In this document: piece after piece, positions 43,323 to 50,842 of the stretch
Position numbering within the stretch: position 1 is the stretch's first letter
Layout of the letters: every line of letters begins with the position of its first letter
Assembly (NCBI RefSeq): GCF_030418295.1
Contig: NZ_JAUHQA010000001.1
Span: 992,001 to 1,056,000, forward strand
Origin: Demequina muriae
Lineage (GTDB): Bacteria; Actinomycetota; Actinomycetes; Actinomycetales; Demequinaceae
DNA length: 64,000 bases
Direction: 5' to 3'
Position numbers and translations under genes: made by a program
Notes under the pieces: model-generated
What the model saw: only the letters and a program-made list of their open reading frames with translations
Told to the model about the DNA's origin: nothing
The model's database searches: none

Positions 43323-43928
43323 ATGACTCGCCACCTCGTCTCGTGGACCGGGGTCGACGACCCTTCGCGCGTCGATCTTGCCTCCATCGACTTGGGCAGC
43401 ACGTCGATGCGCGCGATCGGCGGCTCCCGGGCGCTCGACTTCTCCTCCAGTTGGGAGCTGGAGGTCGCGGACGGGTGGATCACCCGTGCGCTGCGCGTCA
43501 CGACGCGCGGCTTCGGCTGGGGCCGGATGCTCGAGCTCACGAGGTCGCGTTCAGGCACGTGGGCGGCCGAGGCCACCTCCTGGGGAGACGACGACATGGC
43601 CCCGCCAGGCCTCGAGGACCCCGCACGGCTCGACGGGGCAGTCGACTGCGACCTCGGACTGTGCCCCGTGACGAACACGATGCCGATCCGTCGGCTCGGA
43701 CTGCTCGATGGCGATCTCGCCTGCACGAACCTCGTGATGGCGTGGGTGGAGATGCCCTCGCTTCGCGTGCTGCGAAGCGACCAGGCATACGCCTCAGGCG
43801 CCTCGGCAGGGCTCGTCAACTACGCGAGCGCCGACGGGAGCTTCCGTGCCGAGCTCACGGTCGACGCCGACGGCCTGGTGATCGACTACCCCGACCTCGC
43901 CCGTCGCGAGCGCGCCAGCAGTCACTGA
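43323..43928 (+). CDS. DUF1089 putative glycolipid-binding protein
   Basis: 201 residues from ATG 43323. Beta-rich soluble protein with family marks: VSWTGVDDPSRVD at the start, central DCDLGLCPVTNTMPIRRLGL, then AWVEMPSLRVLRSDQAYA and a final DADGLVIDYPDLA. Relatives in Pseudomonas are annotated as glycolipid-binding from structure; the biochemical role is not established. The last six residues (ERASSH) are encoded by the 72-bp repeat D1, so the natural C-terminus may have been replaced. Confidence 0.82.
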   Translation: MTRHLVSWTGVDDPSRVDLASIDLGSTSMRAIGGSRALDFSSSWELEVADGWITRALRVTTRGFGWGRMLELTRSRSGTWAAEATSWGDDDMAPPGLEDPARLDGAVDCDLGLCPVTNTMPIRRLGLLDGDLACTNLVMAWVEMPSLRVLRSDQAYASGASAGLVNYASADGSFRAELTVDADGLVIDYPDLARRERASSH

Positions 43929-43979
43929 GTGCGGGAATCGCGCGCCATCTCGGCACTCGGAGACTGCCAAGGCGCACCG
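43908..43979. repeat. 72-bp repeat D1, providing the stop codon of the DUF1089 gene
   Basis: Aligns without gaps with 45119-45190; I count 59 of 72 identical bases. It starts inside the coding region (GAGCGCGCCAGCAGTC), supplies the TGA at 43926-43928, and contains an imperfect inverted repeat (GCAGTCACTGAGTGC against GCACTCGGAGACTGC). Confidence 0.82.
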
Positions 43980-43997
43980 CCCGCGTGACGGCATGAT

Positions 43998-44011
43998 GTC
44001 AACCTGTTGAC
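43998..44011. promoter_or_regulatory. MarR operator 1 (GTCAACCTGTTGAC)
   Basis: Palindrome with arms GTCAAC/GTTGAC around CT, 32 bases before the MarR start. A second copy with a different centre lies 23 bases downstream. TTGACA within the first site (44007-44012) could be the -35 box of the marR promoter. Confidence 0.85.
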
Positions 44012-44020
44012 ACCAAGCAT

Positions 44021-44034
44021 GTCAACTGGTTGAC
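44021..44034. promoter_or_regulatory. MarR operator 2 (GTCAACTGGTTGAC)
   Basis: Second GTCAAC-N2-GTTGAC palindrome, nine bases before ATG 44043. Centres of the two sites are 23 bases apart, about two helical turns, so two dimers could bind on the same DNA face. Confidence 0.85.
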
Positions 44035-44042
44035 TCGTTGCC

Positions 44043-44480
44043 ATGTCCGACAAGATCACGTTCAGCATCCACGAGCTAGTCTCCGCGCTCGACACCGCGG
44101 CCGATGCGATGCTCACCGAGCGCTACGGCGTCACGGCCAATCAGTTCGTCTTCCTCGCGACCTGCGCCGACGTCGAGCCCACGGACATCACGGGCCTCGC
44201 GGAGTGCCTGCGCATCTCGAAGGCCGCCGTCAGCAAGAGGGTGCCCGGGCTGGTGCGCGACGGCTGGATCACCACCCGCGACGACCCCGCGCACGGACGC
44301 CGAGTGATCCTCGAGCTCACCGACCGCGCGCGCGACCTCGTGGAACGCGCAGGGCGCGACCTCGATGCGCAGTTCACCGCACTGTTCACCGACCCGCGGG
44401 CCCAAGGAATCGACGCCGCACTGTTGAACGACCACCTCAATGTCCTGACCGCACTGCTCCGAGAGAAGGCCGCATCATGA
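44043..44480 (+). CDS. MarR-family transcriptional regulator
   Basis: 145 residues. Winged helix domain: TDITGLAECLRISKAAVSKRVPGL (recognition helix) and wing DGWITTRDDPAHGRRVILELTD, the standard MarR DPxDxR-type signature. Very likely represses itself and the co-translated oxidoreductase (ATGA overlap) through the two GTCAAC-N2-GTTGAC sites directly upstream. The usual inducers of such pairs are phenolics, quinones or oxidants. Confidence 0.92.
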   Translation: MSDKITFSIHELVSALDTAADAMLTERYGVTANQFVFLATCADVEPTDITGLAECLRISKAAVSKRVPGLVRDGWITTRDDPAHGRRVILELTDRARDLVERAGRDLDAQFTALFTDPRAQGIDAALLNDHLNVLTALLREKAAS

Positions 44481-45139
44481 CCCGCCCGCCCCGCATCCTC
44501 GTCGTCATCGGCACTCCCCTCGCCGACACCCTCAACCACTCTCTTGCCGCGTCCTACGTGGACGCCGCACGCATCGCGGGCGCCGACGTCCGCGTGATCG
44601 ACCTCGCATCCGACCCCATCCCGGACCACCCCCGCACGCGCGACGAGCTCCGAGCACCCCGCACTGAGGAGGACGTTCCGCTCGACCCCGCAGTCGCCGA
44701 CTACGTCGAGGCCGTCGAGGACGCCGACCACCTGGTGTTCTTCTTCCCCCAGTGGTGGGGCACCTATCCCGCGGCGTTCAAGGCGTGGGTCGATCGCGTG
44801 CTGCTCTCGGGCGCCGTCTTCCGCTACCACCGCACCGGCCAGGGCTGGGACAAGCTGCTCAAGGGCCGTACCGCGCGCATCGTCATGACGATGGACTCGC
44901 CGTCCTGGTGGAGTCGCTTCGTGTACCGCGACGCCGGCGTCCGCGCCCTGCGCACCGCGACGCTCTGGTACTGCGGGATCAAGACCGTCGGCGTGACTCG
45001 CGTCCCGCTGGTGCGTCACCGCGGCGAGCGGCCCCTCACTCGCGCCATCGCCGCGATGGCGCGCCTTGGGACGGCCGATGCGCGGGTCACGTCGCGCGCC
45101 TCCGTCCCCGCGGTCGCGGAGCGCGCCAGCAGTCGCTGA
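44477..45139 (+). CDS. NAD(P)H-dependent flavodoxin-fold oxidoreductase (NQO/MdaB-like)
   Basis: 220 residues. FMN/FAD-binding flavodoxin-like fold: N-terminal ILVVIGTPLADTLNHSLAASY, the core motif DHLVFFFPQWWGTYPAAFKAWVDRVL characteristic of the NQO1/KefF/MdaB family, and TARIVMTMDSPSWW. Likely reduces quinones by two electrons. Co-translated with MarR, which fits a quinone-response unit. The C-terminal tail (ERASSR) is encoded by repeat D2; the same tail is found in the unrelated DUF1089 protein. Confidence 0.9.
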   Translation: MTRPPRILVVIGTPLADTLNHSLAASYVDAARIAGADVRVIDLASDPIPDHPRTRDELRAPRTEEDVPLDPAVADYVEAVEDADHLVFFFPQWWGTYPAAFKAWVDRVLLSGAVFRYHRTGQGWDKLLKGRTARIVMTMDSPSWWSRFVYRDAGVRALRTATLWYCGIKTVGVTRVPLVRHRGERPLTRAIAAMARLGTADARVTSRASVPAVAERASSR

Positions 45140-45190
45140 GTGCTGATATCGGGCTCCGTCTCGACACTCAGTGACTGCCAGAACGCACCG
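45119..45190. repeat. 72-bp repeat D2, providing the stop codon of the oxidoreductase gene
   Basis: Gap-free counterpart of D1 (43908-43979). Its inverted repeat is better preserved: GCAGTCGCTGAGTG (45129-45142) against CACTCAGTGACTGC (45165-45178) with one mismatch. It ends exactly at the stop of the convergent DUF1349 gene (45191), so it may act as a two-way terminator. Confidence 0.82.
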
Positions 45191-45775
45191 TCAGTGCAGG
45201 GACGAGTCCGGCTCGGAGCGCCGATGCGCCACGAACCGCACCACCAGACCCGGCCGGGTGGGGGCGCAGCAGAACAACCCAGCCCGCGCATCGGCCGTGG
45301 GAGACAGAGGTGCGACGCGCACCAGCCGCCAGGGCTCGTCGGCGACGCGAGCGCGAATGGTGACAGCGTCGCCGTCACGCGAGGCGCGCACCGTGACCTC
45401 GCGGCCCATCCAATCGGTGACAGGCGCGACCGACCAGTCCGAGAAGCCGTGAGTGACGACGGCCCCCACCTGCGCGGCCCCGTCCGAGAACTCGATGCCC
45501 GCCTTGATCCACGTCGTCTCGTCGACTCGGATCATGAGCCCTGCCTGGTCGAACTGCTGGTCGAAGTCCAACTGGAACGTCACCTCGACGGCCTCGCTCG
45601 TGCCGAGGGGGGCGAGCAGCGCGTGCGCGTTGTCGTGAACAAAGCCGTAGGACGTGACGCGCCACGCGTCAGACTCCTCACGCGCTTCCACCAGCAGCTC
45701 GCCGTCAGGGCCCCACTCCGCCCGGACGGGCTCCGTGGTCCACTCGCCGTCACGCATCAGTTCCTGAAGATCCAT
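45191..45775 (-). CDS. DUF1349 protein (YesU-like beta-sandwich)
   Basis: 194 residues. All-beta concanavalin-like fold typical of DUF1349: FQLDFDQQFDQAGLMIRVDETTWIKAGIEF and AQVGAVVTHGFSDWSV, then a C-terminal GLFCCAPTRPGLVVRFVAH. Small cytosolic protein; relatives are sometimes called 'regulation of enolase protein 1', but the bacterial role is unknown. Monocistronic, convergent with the MarR-oxidoreductase pair. Confidence 0.85.
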   Translation of the reverse strand: MDLQELMRDGEWTTEPVRAEWGPDGELLVEAREESDAWRVTSYGFVHDNAHALLAPLGTSEAVEVTFQLDFDQQFDQAGLMIRVDETTWIKAGIEFSDGAAQVGAVVTHGFSDWSVAPVTDWMGREVTVRASRDGDAVTIRARVADEPWRLVRVAPLSPTADARAGLFCCAPTRPGLVVRFVAHRRSEPDSSLH

Positions 45776-45887
45776 GTCGTCAGGCTACGACGGGCGCGGA
45801 CGGCCGTGCCGCAATAGTGTCGATCTCGCGCGACTCCATTCGTGGAGACATGGAGGGCGCGACGCACGCGTCACGGAAGGGATCATC

Positions 45888-46238
45888 ATGACCGAGTACC
45901 TGTTCAGCGTTCACCACGACTACTCGAAGCCGCTGTTCGACGACGACGCGGACGTCGAGGCCATGTTCCGCGACACGGCGGCGTTCAACGACGAGGCCCA
46001 AGCGGCCGGAATCTACGTGTTCGCCGGCGGGCTCGAGGCGCCCGACACCGCCACCACCGTGCATGTGCGCGAGGGACAGACGGTCACGACCGATGGGCCC
46101 TACGCGGAGGCGAGGGAGCGCATCGGCGGCTTCTGGATTCTGGAGCTGCCGGACCTCGATGCGGCGCTCGCGTGGGCGGCCAAAGCATCGGCCGCGTGCC
46201 AAGGTCCGGTCGAGGTCCGCCCGTTCCAGGGCGTGTGA
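45888..46238 (+). CDS. YCII-related DGPF-domain protein, partner of the ECF42 sigma factor
   Basis: 116 residues; GGAAGGGA before ATG 45888. The YCII fold with VHHDYSKPLFDDDADVEAM, AGIYVFAGGLEAPDTATTV and the namesake motif in VTTDGPYAEARERIGGFWIL (DGPY for DGPF). Proteins of this family are encoded next to ECF42 sigma factors and belong to their regulons; their biochemical role is unknown. The sigma factor gene begins 13 bases downstream, so both form one operon. Confidence 0.9.
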   Translation: MTEYLFSVHHDYSKPLFDDDADVEAMFRDTAAFNDEAQAAGIYVFAGGLEAPDTATTVHVREGQTVTTDGPYAEARERIGGFWILELPDLDAALAWAAKASAACQGPVEVRPFQGV

Positions 46239-46251
46239 CCGCGACACCGCG

Positions 46252-47487
46252 ATGACCACGACGCAGGACGAGCTCGCGGCCGTGTTCCGCCGCGAGTCCG
46301 GCCGCGCTGTCGCGACCCTGGTGCGCATGCTGGGCGACATCGACGCCGCGGAAGAGGCTGTGCAGGACGCCTTTGTGCGCGCCCTCGAGCACTGGCCGCG
46401 CGACGGCATCCCGCCCTCCCCCGCCGCGTGGATCGTCGCGACGGCCAAGAATCGCGCGATCGACGTGGTGCGCCGCGAGTCCACGCGCGAGGAGCGCTAC
46501 CGCCGCCGCGCGGTGCTGACGGGCGACGATGGCACCCAGGCCGATCCCGCATCGGCCGTCGCGGAGCGCCTCGACGAGTCCGTGGCAGACGACCAGCTGC
46601 GGCTGATCTTCACGTGCTGCCACCCCGCACTGGGCATGGAGGCCCGCGTCGCCCTCACGTTGAGGCTGATCGCGGGCCTCGAGACCAGGGACATCGCGCG
46701 CGCGTTCCTCGTGCCGGAGGCCACGATGGCGCAGCGCCTCACGCGCGCGAAGCGCAAGATCGCCACCGCCCGCATTCCCTACCGGGTGCCGCCGAGCGAG
46801 GAGCTGCCGGCGCGCCTGGAGGCCGTGCTCGCGGTGCTGTACCTGGTGTTCAACGAGGGGTACTCGGGCACCACCGATGCGACGCGGCCCGACCTCGCCA
46901 GGGAGGCCACGCGGCTGACGCGTGAACTGCATCGCCTTCTGCCGGAGGAGCCCGAGGCCTCCGGCCTGCTCGCGCTCATGCTGCTCACGGAGTCGCGGAG
47001 GCCGGCCCGGTTCGATGGCGACGGGCACGTCGTGCTGCTCGAGAGCCAAGACCGTTCGCGGTGGGACGCGGGCCTGATCGAGGAGGGCCAGGCAGTGGTC
47101 CTGGACTGCCTTCGGCGTGGTCGCCCCGGCCCGTATCAGGTGCAGGCGGCGATCGCGGCGGTGCACTCGGACGCCACACGTTTCGAGGACACCGACTGGC
47201 GTCAGATCCTCACGCTCTACGACCAGCTGTTCGCGCTCCACCCCACGGCAGTCGTGGAGCTCAACCGCGCGGTGGCGCTCGCCGAGGTGCGCGGTCCCGG
47301 TGCCGCGCTCGCGGTCGTCGACGGGCTGCCACTCGAGCGCTACCACCTGTGGCACGCCACGAGGGCGAACCTGCTGAACCGGCTGGGACGGACGGCCGAT
47401 GCGCGGGCCGCCTACGCGACGGCCGCCGAGTTCACAGAGAACCCCGCCGAGCGGGCCTTCCTCCTGGAGCGCGCCGAGCGCGGCTAG
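46252..47487 (+). CDS. ECF42-type sigma factor with C-terminal TPR-like domain
   Basis: 411 residues, far longer than a minimal ECF factor because of a C-terminal extension of ~230 residues, the ECF42 hallmark. Region 2: AAEEAVQDAFVRALEHWP; region 4: LTLRLIAGLETRDIARAFLVPEATMAQRLTRAKRKI. Then YLVFNEGYSGT (DUF6596-type signature) and TPR-like helices (LNRAVALAEVRGPGAALAVV, LNRLGRTADARAAYATAA). In this group the extension, not a membrane anti-sigma, controls activity. It forms an operon with the upstream DGPF gene. The APH-like gene starts nine bases downstream and may be read through. Confidence 0.93.
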   Translation: MTTTQDELAAVFRRESGRAVATLVRMLGDIDAAEEAVQDAFVRALEHWPRDGIPPSPAAWIVATAKNRAIDVVRRESTREERYRRRAVLTGDDGTQADPASAVAERLDESVADDQLRLIFTCCHPALGMEARVALTLRLIAGLETRDIARAFLVPEATMAQRLTRAKRKIATARIPYRVPPSEELPARLEAVLAVLYLVFNEGYSGTTDATRPDLAREATRLTRELHRLLPEEPEASGLLALMLLTESRRPARFDGDGHVVLLESQDRSRWDAGLIEEGQAVVLDCLRRGRPGPYQVQAAIAAVHSDATRFEDTDWRQILTLYDQLFALHPTAVVELNRAVALAEVRGPGAALAVVDGLPLERYHLWHATRANLLNRLGRTADARAAYATAAEFTENPAERAFLLERAERG

Positions 47488-47496
47488 GGTCGGAGG

Positions 47497-48402
47497 GTGT
47501 CAGCTCGACGACCGCCAGAGGCCCACCCTGCCGTGAACCAGGCGACGGTCCGCGCCCTCGTGGCGTCCCAGCATCCTGACCTCGCGCACCTCCCCGTCGG
47601 GACTCGGAACGAGGGATTCGACATGGCGATGTTCCGGCTGGGCGAATCGCTCGCGGTGCGTCTGCCGCGCACGGCCGACGGTGCCGCGGCGCTCGAGGAG
47701 GAAGCCGTCCTCGTGCCGCGGCTGAGCGGAGGGTGGACGTTCCCCTATCCGCGCATCGTCCGGCGGGGCGAGCCCGACCACGGGTATCCCTGGCGCTGGA
47801 ACGTGGTCGAGTGGCTCGACGACGCCCTTGCCGCCCACGTGCCGTTGAACGAGGACGCTGGGGTGAGCGTGGCGGAGGCGCTGAGCCAGGTTCACCGACC
47901 GGCACCGCCCGATGCACGCTTCAACGTCGAGGAGAGCGTGGACCTGGCCGAGCGCGACACGGACATGCGGGCGAGCATTGCTGGCCTCACGGGCCTTCGC
48001 GGGCCGTCGGGCAGATCTCTCGACACGTCGCAGGCGCGTCAGATCTGGGCCTCCGCGATGGAGGCGCCCCCACCGCACGAGAGCGTCTGGAGCCATGCCG
48101 ACCTTCACGGGTTCAACGTGCTGTCGGAGGCCGGGCGATTCGCCGGGATCATCGACTGGGGCGATATCGCCGGGTGTGACCCGGCCGTCGACCTCGGCTT
48201 CCTCTTCACGCTGATGCCTGGCGAGGGGGTCGCGCGCGCATGGAAGCGCTACGCGTCGCTGACGGGGCGCGGGAACGATGCGCTGTGGGCGCGGGCGCGT
48301 GGCATCGGCCTGTGGAAGAGCGCGGGGCTGGCGCTCGTGGACGAGCCCACGGTGAGCGCGATGGGGTGGCGCGGCCTCGACGCTCTAGGCGTGGCGCACT
48401 AG
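47497..48402 (+). CDS. APH-fold phosphotransferase (paralogue of the 48862 gene)
   Basis: 301 residues if GTG 47497 is used. GGAGG sits only two bases before it, so a start at GTG 47533 is possible. Kinase features: GFDMAMFRLGESLAVRLPR (ATP-binding part), Brenner motif WSHADLHGFNVL, and metal motif GIIDWGDIAGCD. Tandem paralogue of the 48862 gene (shared: LAVRLPR, YPWRW/YPWPW, HADLHG, IIDWG). Similar proteins are annotated as macrolide or aminoglycoside phosphotransferases, but no resistance can be claimed. Probably co-transcribed with the sigma factor. Confidence 0.85.
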   Translation: MSARRPPEAHPAVNQATVRALVASQHPDLAHLPVGTRNEGFDMAMFRLGESLAVRLPRTADGAAALEEEAVLVPRLSGGWTFPYPRIVRRGEPDHGYPWRWNVVEWLDDALAAHVPLNEDAGVSVAEALSQVHRPAPPDARFNVEESVDLAERDTDMRASIAGLTGLRGPSGRSLDTSQARQIWASAMEAPPPHESVWSHADLHGFNVLSEAGRFAGIIDWGDIAGCDPAVDLGFLFTLMPGEGVARAWKRYASLTGRGNDALWARARGIGLWKSAGLALVDEPTVSAMGWRGLDALGVAH

Positions 48403-48461
48403 ACCCGTACCCGGTCGTCGAGAACTGTGGAGCGGGCCTTCCTCCTAGGGGAGGCCAGGCC

Positions 48462-48743
48462 TCAGCCCTTGCCTTCCCACCCCGAGTGGTTCATGCCCTG
48501 GCTGCGCTGCTGATTCTGGATCTGCGAGGCGGGCGGCTGCTTGGCGTCAGGGTTCTGGTTGCCGCCCTTCGCGATGCGGCCCTCGGCGCTGACGGGATCC
48601 TTCGACGGCGACTGCAGGTCCGGACCGCCGGCCTGGGGCGGGCGGTGGCTCGCGGCATTGTCCACCGCGATGGGCTTGTCCTGATCCGTCTTGCTCGCGT
48701 CGTCGCGCGGCTTGTCCTGGTCGTGGTTGGCGTGATCGGTCAT
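48462..48743 (-). CDS. Small hydrophilic, probably disordered protein
   Basis: 93 residues from ATG 48743 with GGAAGGGAG upstream. Composition is Asp/Gln/Lys/Pro/Asn-rich with no hydrophobic core (DHANHDQDKPRDDASKTDQD, KGGNQNPDAKQPPASQIQNQ). It resembles small stress-related disordered proteins by composition only. It lies antisense between two tandem APH-like genes. Confidence 0.65.
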   Translation of the reverse strand: MTDHANHDQDKPRDDASKTDQDKPIAVDNAASHRPPQAGGPDLQSPSKDPVSAEGRIAKGGNQNPDAKQPPASQIQNQQRSQGMNHSGWEGKG

Positions 48744-48861
48744 GATCGTCGCTCCCTTCCTGGGGTTGCCTTCTCAGGGGACAACGCATGGGGGCGCGCG
48801 ATCCATCCATCGGGGTGCGGCCACCGCTGCCGTGCCCCTCAACGGTGCTAGCGTCGCGACC

Positions 48862-49872
48862 ATGAGCAAGGCCGATGCGACGGGCGCCCCCACGGTCGCG
48901 CGGGACGTCGAGAGCACGACCCCGCTCGACACCGGACCCCCGGCCGCCCACCCCGCCATCTCCGTCGAGACGGTCCGCGCCCTGCTGGCCTCGCAGATGC
49001 CGCACCTTGCCCCACACCCGGTGGGCGAGCGGTTCGACGGCTGGGACATGGCGATGTACCGCCTGGGAGATGCGCTCGCGGTCCGGCTCCCCCGTGTGGA
49101 GACGGCCGTCGAGTCGCTCGCTCGCGAGACGCGGTGGACCGCGGCGCTGTCGCCCGCGTGGTCGTTCGCCTATCCCCACGTGATCCAGACGGGCGCACCC
49201 GGCGAGGGGTATCCGTGGCCGTGGGCCGTGGTCACCTGGGTGCCCGGCACCACGGCCGATGCTGCCCCATTGGACGCCGCAGCGGGCGCCCCGGTCGGGC
49301 GTGCAATCGCGGAGATCCACGGGACGGCCGATGCGGCGGCGGGCTCGCCGCGCGGCGTCGCCCGGCCTCCGGTCGAGAGGGCCTGGTTCAACCCCGAGCA
49401 GTCTGTCTCCCTCGCCGAGCGCACCGCCGAGGTGGTGTGGGCGCTTGGCCGGGTCGAGGTGGGTGACGGCGGCCCCGACGGGGCGCGCCTCGATCCCGCC
49501 GCCGCGCGGGCGATCTGGTCACGCGCGCTGGAGGCGCCGGCGCCGACCGAGCAGGTGTGGTCGCACGCGGACCTGCACGGGTCCAATCTGCTGAGCGACC
49601 GGGGCGACTTCGCGGGGATCATCGACTGGGGCAAGATCGCGCGCGGCGACCGGGCCGTGGACCTGGCGTTCCTCTACACGGCGATGCCGCGCGCCGGGGT
49701 CGAGTCGGCGGTGGCGGCCTATCGCGAGGCGACGGGCGTAGACGACGCCGGACTTGATGCCCGCCTGTTGGGGATCGCGCTGCACAAGTGCCTGGTGTGG
49801 GCCACGCTCGACAGGCCGCTCAACGTCGCGATGGCGTGGCGAGGGATGAGTGAACTCGGAGTGCTGCGCTAG
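48862..49872 (+). CDS. APH-fold phosphotransferase (paralogue of the 47497 gene)
   Basis: 336 residues from ATG 48862. Has ~35 extra N-terminal residues compared with its paralogue. Kinase core: WDMAMYRLGDALAVRLPRVE, Brenner motif VWSHADLHGSNLL, metal motif GIIDWGKIARGD. Shared motifs and spacing with the 47497 protein show a tandem duplication, now separated by a small divergent gene. Substrate unknown. It ends 52 bases before the convergent esterase gene, with a small hairpin (49910-49924) between. Confidence 0.87.
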   Translation: MSKADATGAPTVARDVESTTPLDTGPPAAHPAISVETVRALLASQMPHLAPHPVGERFDGWDMAMYRLGDALAVRLPRVETAVESLARETRWTAALSPAWSFAYPHVIQTGAPGEGYPWPWAVVTWVPGTTADAAPLDAAAGAPVGRAIAEIHGTADAAAGSPRGVARPPVERAWFNPEQSVSLAERTAEVVWALGRVEVGDGGPDGARLDPAAARAIWSRALEAPAPTEQVWSHADLHGSNLLSDRGDFAGIIDWGKIARGDRAVDLAFLYTAMPRAGVESAVAAYREATGVDDAGLDARLLGIALHKCLVWATLDRPLNVAMAWRGMSELGVLR

Positions 49873-49909
49873 CCCTCGGCGGCGGGCTCCTTGCAGTTGC
49901 ACCGCCACT

Positions 49910-49924
49910 CGCCGCCTCGCGGCG
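49910..49924. terminator. Small hairpin between convergent genes
   Basis: CGCCGC (49910-49915) and GCGGCG (49919-49924) with a three-base loop, immediately before the esterase stop codon. Six GC pairs without a T-run; a weak candidate for the end of the nan/nag operon transcript. Confidence 0.3.
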
Positions 49925-50842
49925 TCACAGGTCGTCGACCAGCCATCGACGAATCCACTTCTCTCGCGCCCGGTGCGCCTCGCGCGACGGCGGTGCCTCG
50001 TCGTCCACACAGTCCGAGGCGTGAAAGGCCCCTGACCAGGTGTGGAGTTCTGCGCGGCAGCCGTTCTCCCACAAGGCCTGTGCGTAGGCCACGACGGAGT
50101 CCCGGAACACCTCTGCGGTGCCCACGTCGAGGTAGGTCGGCGGCATCGCGTGCAGATCGGTACGTTCGCCAGGCGGGGAAGGCGAAGCTTCGCTGATGGC
50201 GGCGGCCCAGCCTGTGGCGGTGCTGCGGACGCTCCATGCCTGGTCGTCGGCGAAGTCCGCAGTGGATGCCGTCTCCAGGCGGGAGAGCATCGGACAGACG
50301 AGCATCAGTCCGTCCACCCGGATCCCCTGCTCTCGACAGGCCAATGCGGTGGCGGCGGCGATCCCTCCTCCCGCACTCTGTCCCGCAAGCAGCACGGGCA
50401 GATCGTCCTCAGCGGCGGAGGCGCACACCTCGGTCGCAGCACCGGTCATGGCGGCGAAGTCATGTTCGGGAGCAAGGGGATACTCCACCGTCCACACCTC
50501 GAGAGCGAGCGCCGTGGCATGGCGCGCGAGCACGTCCACGCCGTCGAATCGATCGCCCGCGACCAATCCACCGCCGTGCAGGAAGACCACCCGGGCCTGC
50601 GGCGCCTCATCACCGCGAAAGATGGTGCAGGCGACTCCTCCGATGTCGCGGTCGATCGCGCGCAGACCGTGCGACGAGGCCACAGCGCATGCGGTGGTCG
50701 CGCGCGATGCCGCCCATTCGCGAAAGGCACGGATGTCGGCGAGGGTGACGATGCGCTGCGTCGGCGCTCCCTCGAGCGAGTCGTGGGCCTGGAGCAGTGA
50801 CGTGGCGATGCCGATGCGCGCATGGCGCTGGCGCGACGTCAT
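49925..50842 (-). CDS. HSL-type alpha/beta hydrolase (esterase), last gene of the sialic acid operon
   Basis: 305 residues from ATG 50842, overlapping the nagA stop by four bases (ATGA). Hormone-sensitive-lipase family marks: oxyanion motif VFLHGGGLVAGD, nucleophile AGQSAGGGIA, acidic residue region YLDVGTAEVFRDSV, and His in SGAFHASDCVDD. No signal peptide, so cytosolic. Position as the eleventh, translationally coupled gene of a sialic-acid/amino-sugar operon suggests removal of O-acetyl or other ester groups from imported sialic acids. That role is usually filled by NanS-type (SGNH) enzymes, none of which is present. Inference from context only. Confidence 0.85.
   Translation of the reverse strand: MTSRQRHARIGIATSLLQAHDSLEGAPTQRIVTLADIRAFREWAASRATTACAVASSHGLRAIDRDIGGVACTIFRGDEAPQARVVFLHGGGLVAGDRFDGVDVLARHATALALEVWTVEYPLAPEHDFAAMTGAATEVCASAAEDDLPVLLAGQSAGGGIAAATALACREQGIRVDGLMLVCPMLSRLETASTADFADDQAWSVRSTATGWAAAISEASPSPPGERTDLHAMPPTYLDVGTAEVFRDSVVAYAQALWENGCRAELHTWSGAFHASDCVDDEAPPSREAHRAREKWIRRWLVDDL

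Noticed and set aside
48403-48461. Possible terminator around GGCCTTCCTCC/GGGGAGGCC
   Set aside because: The arms pair poorly once aligned and no T-run follows.
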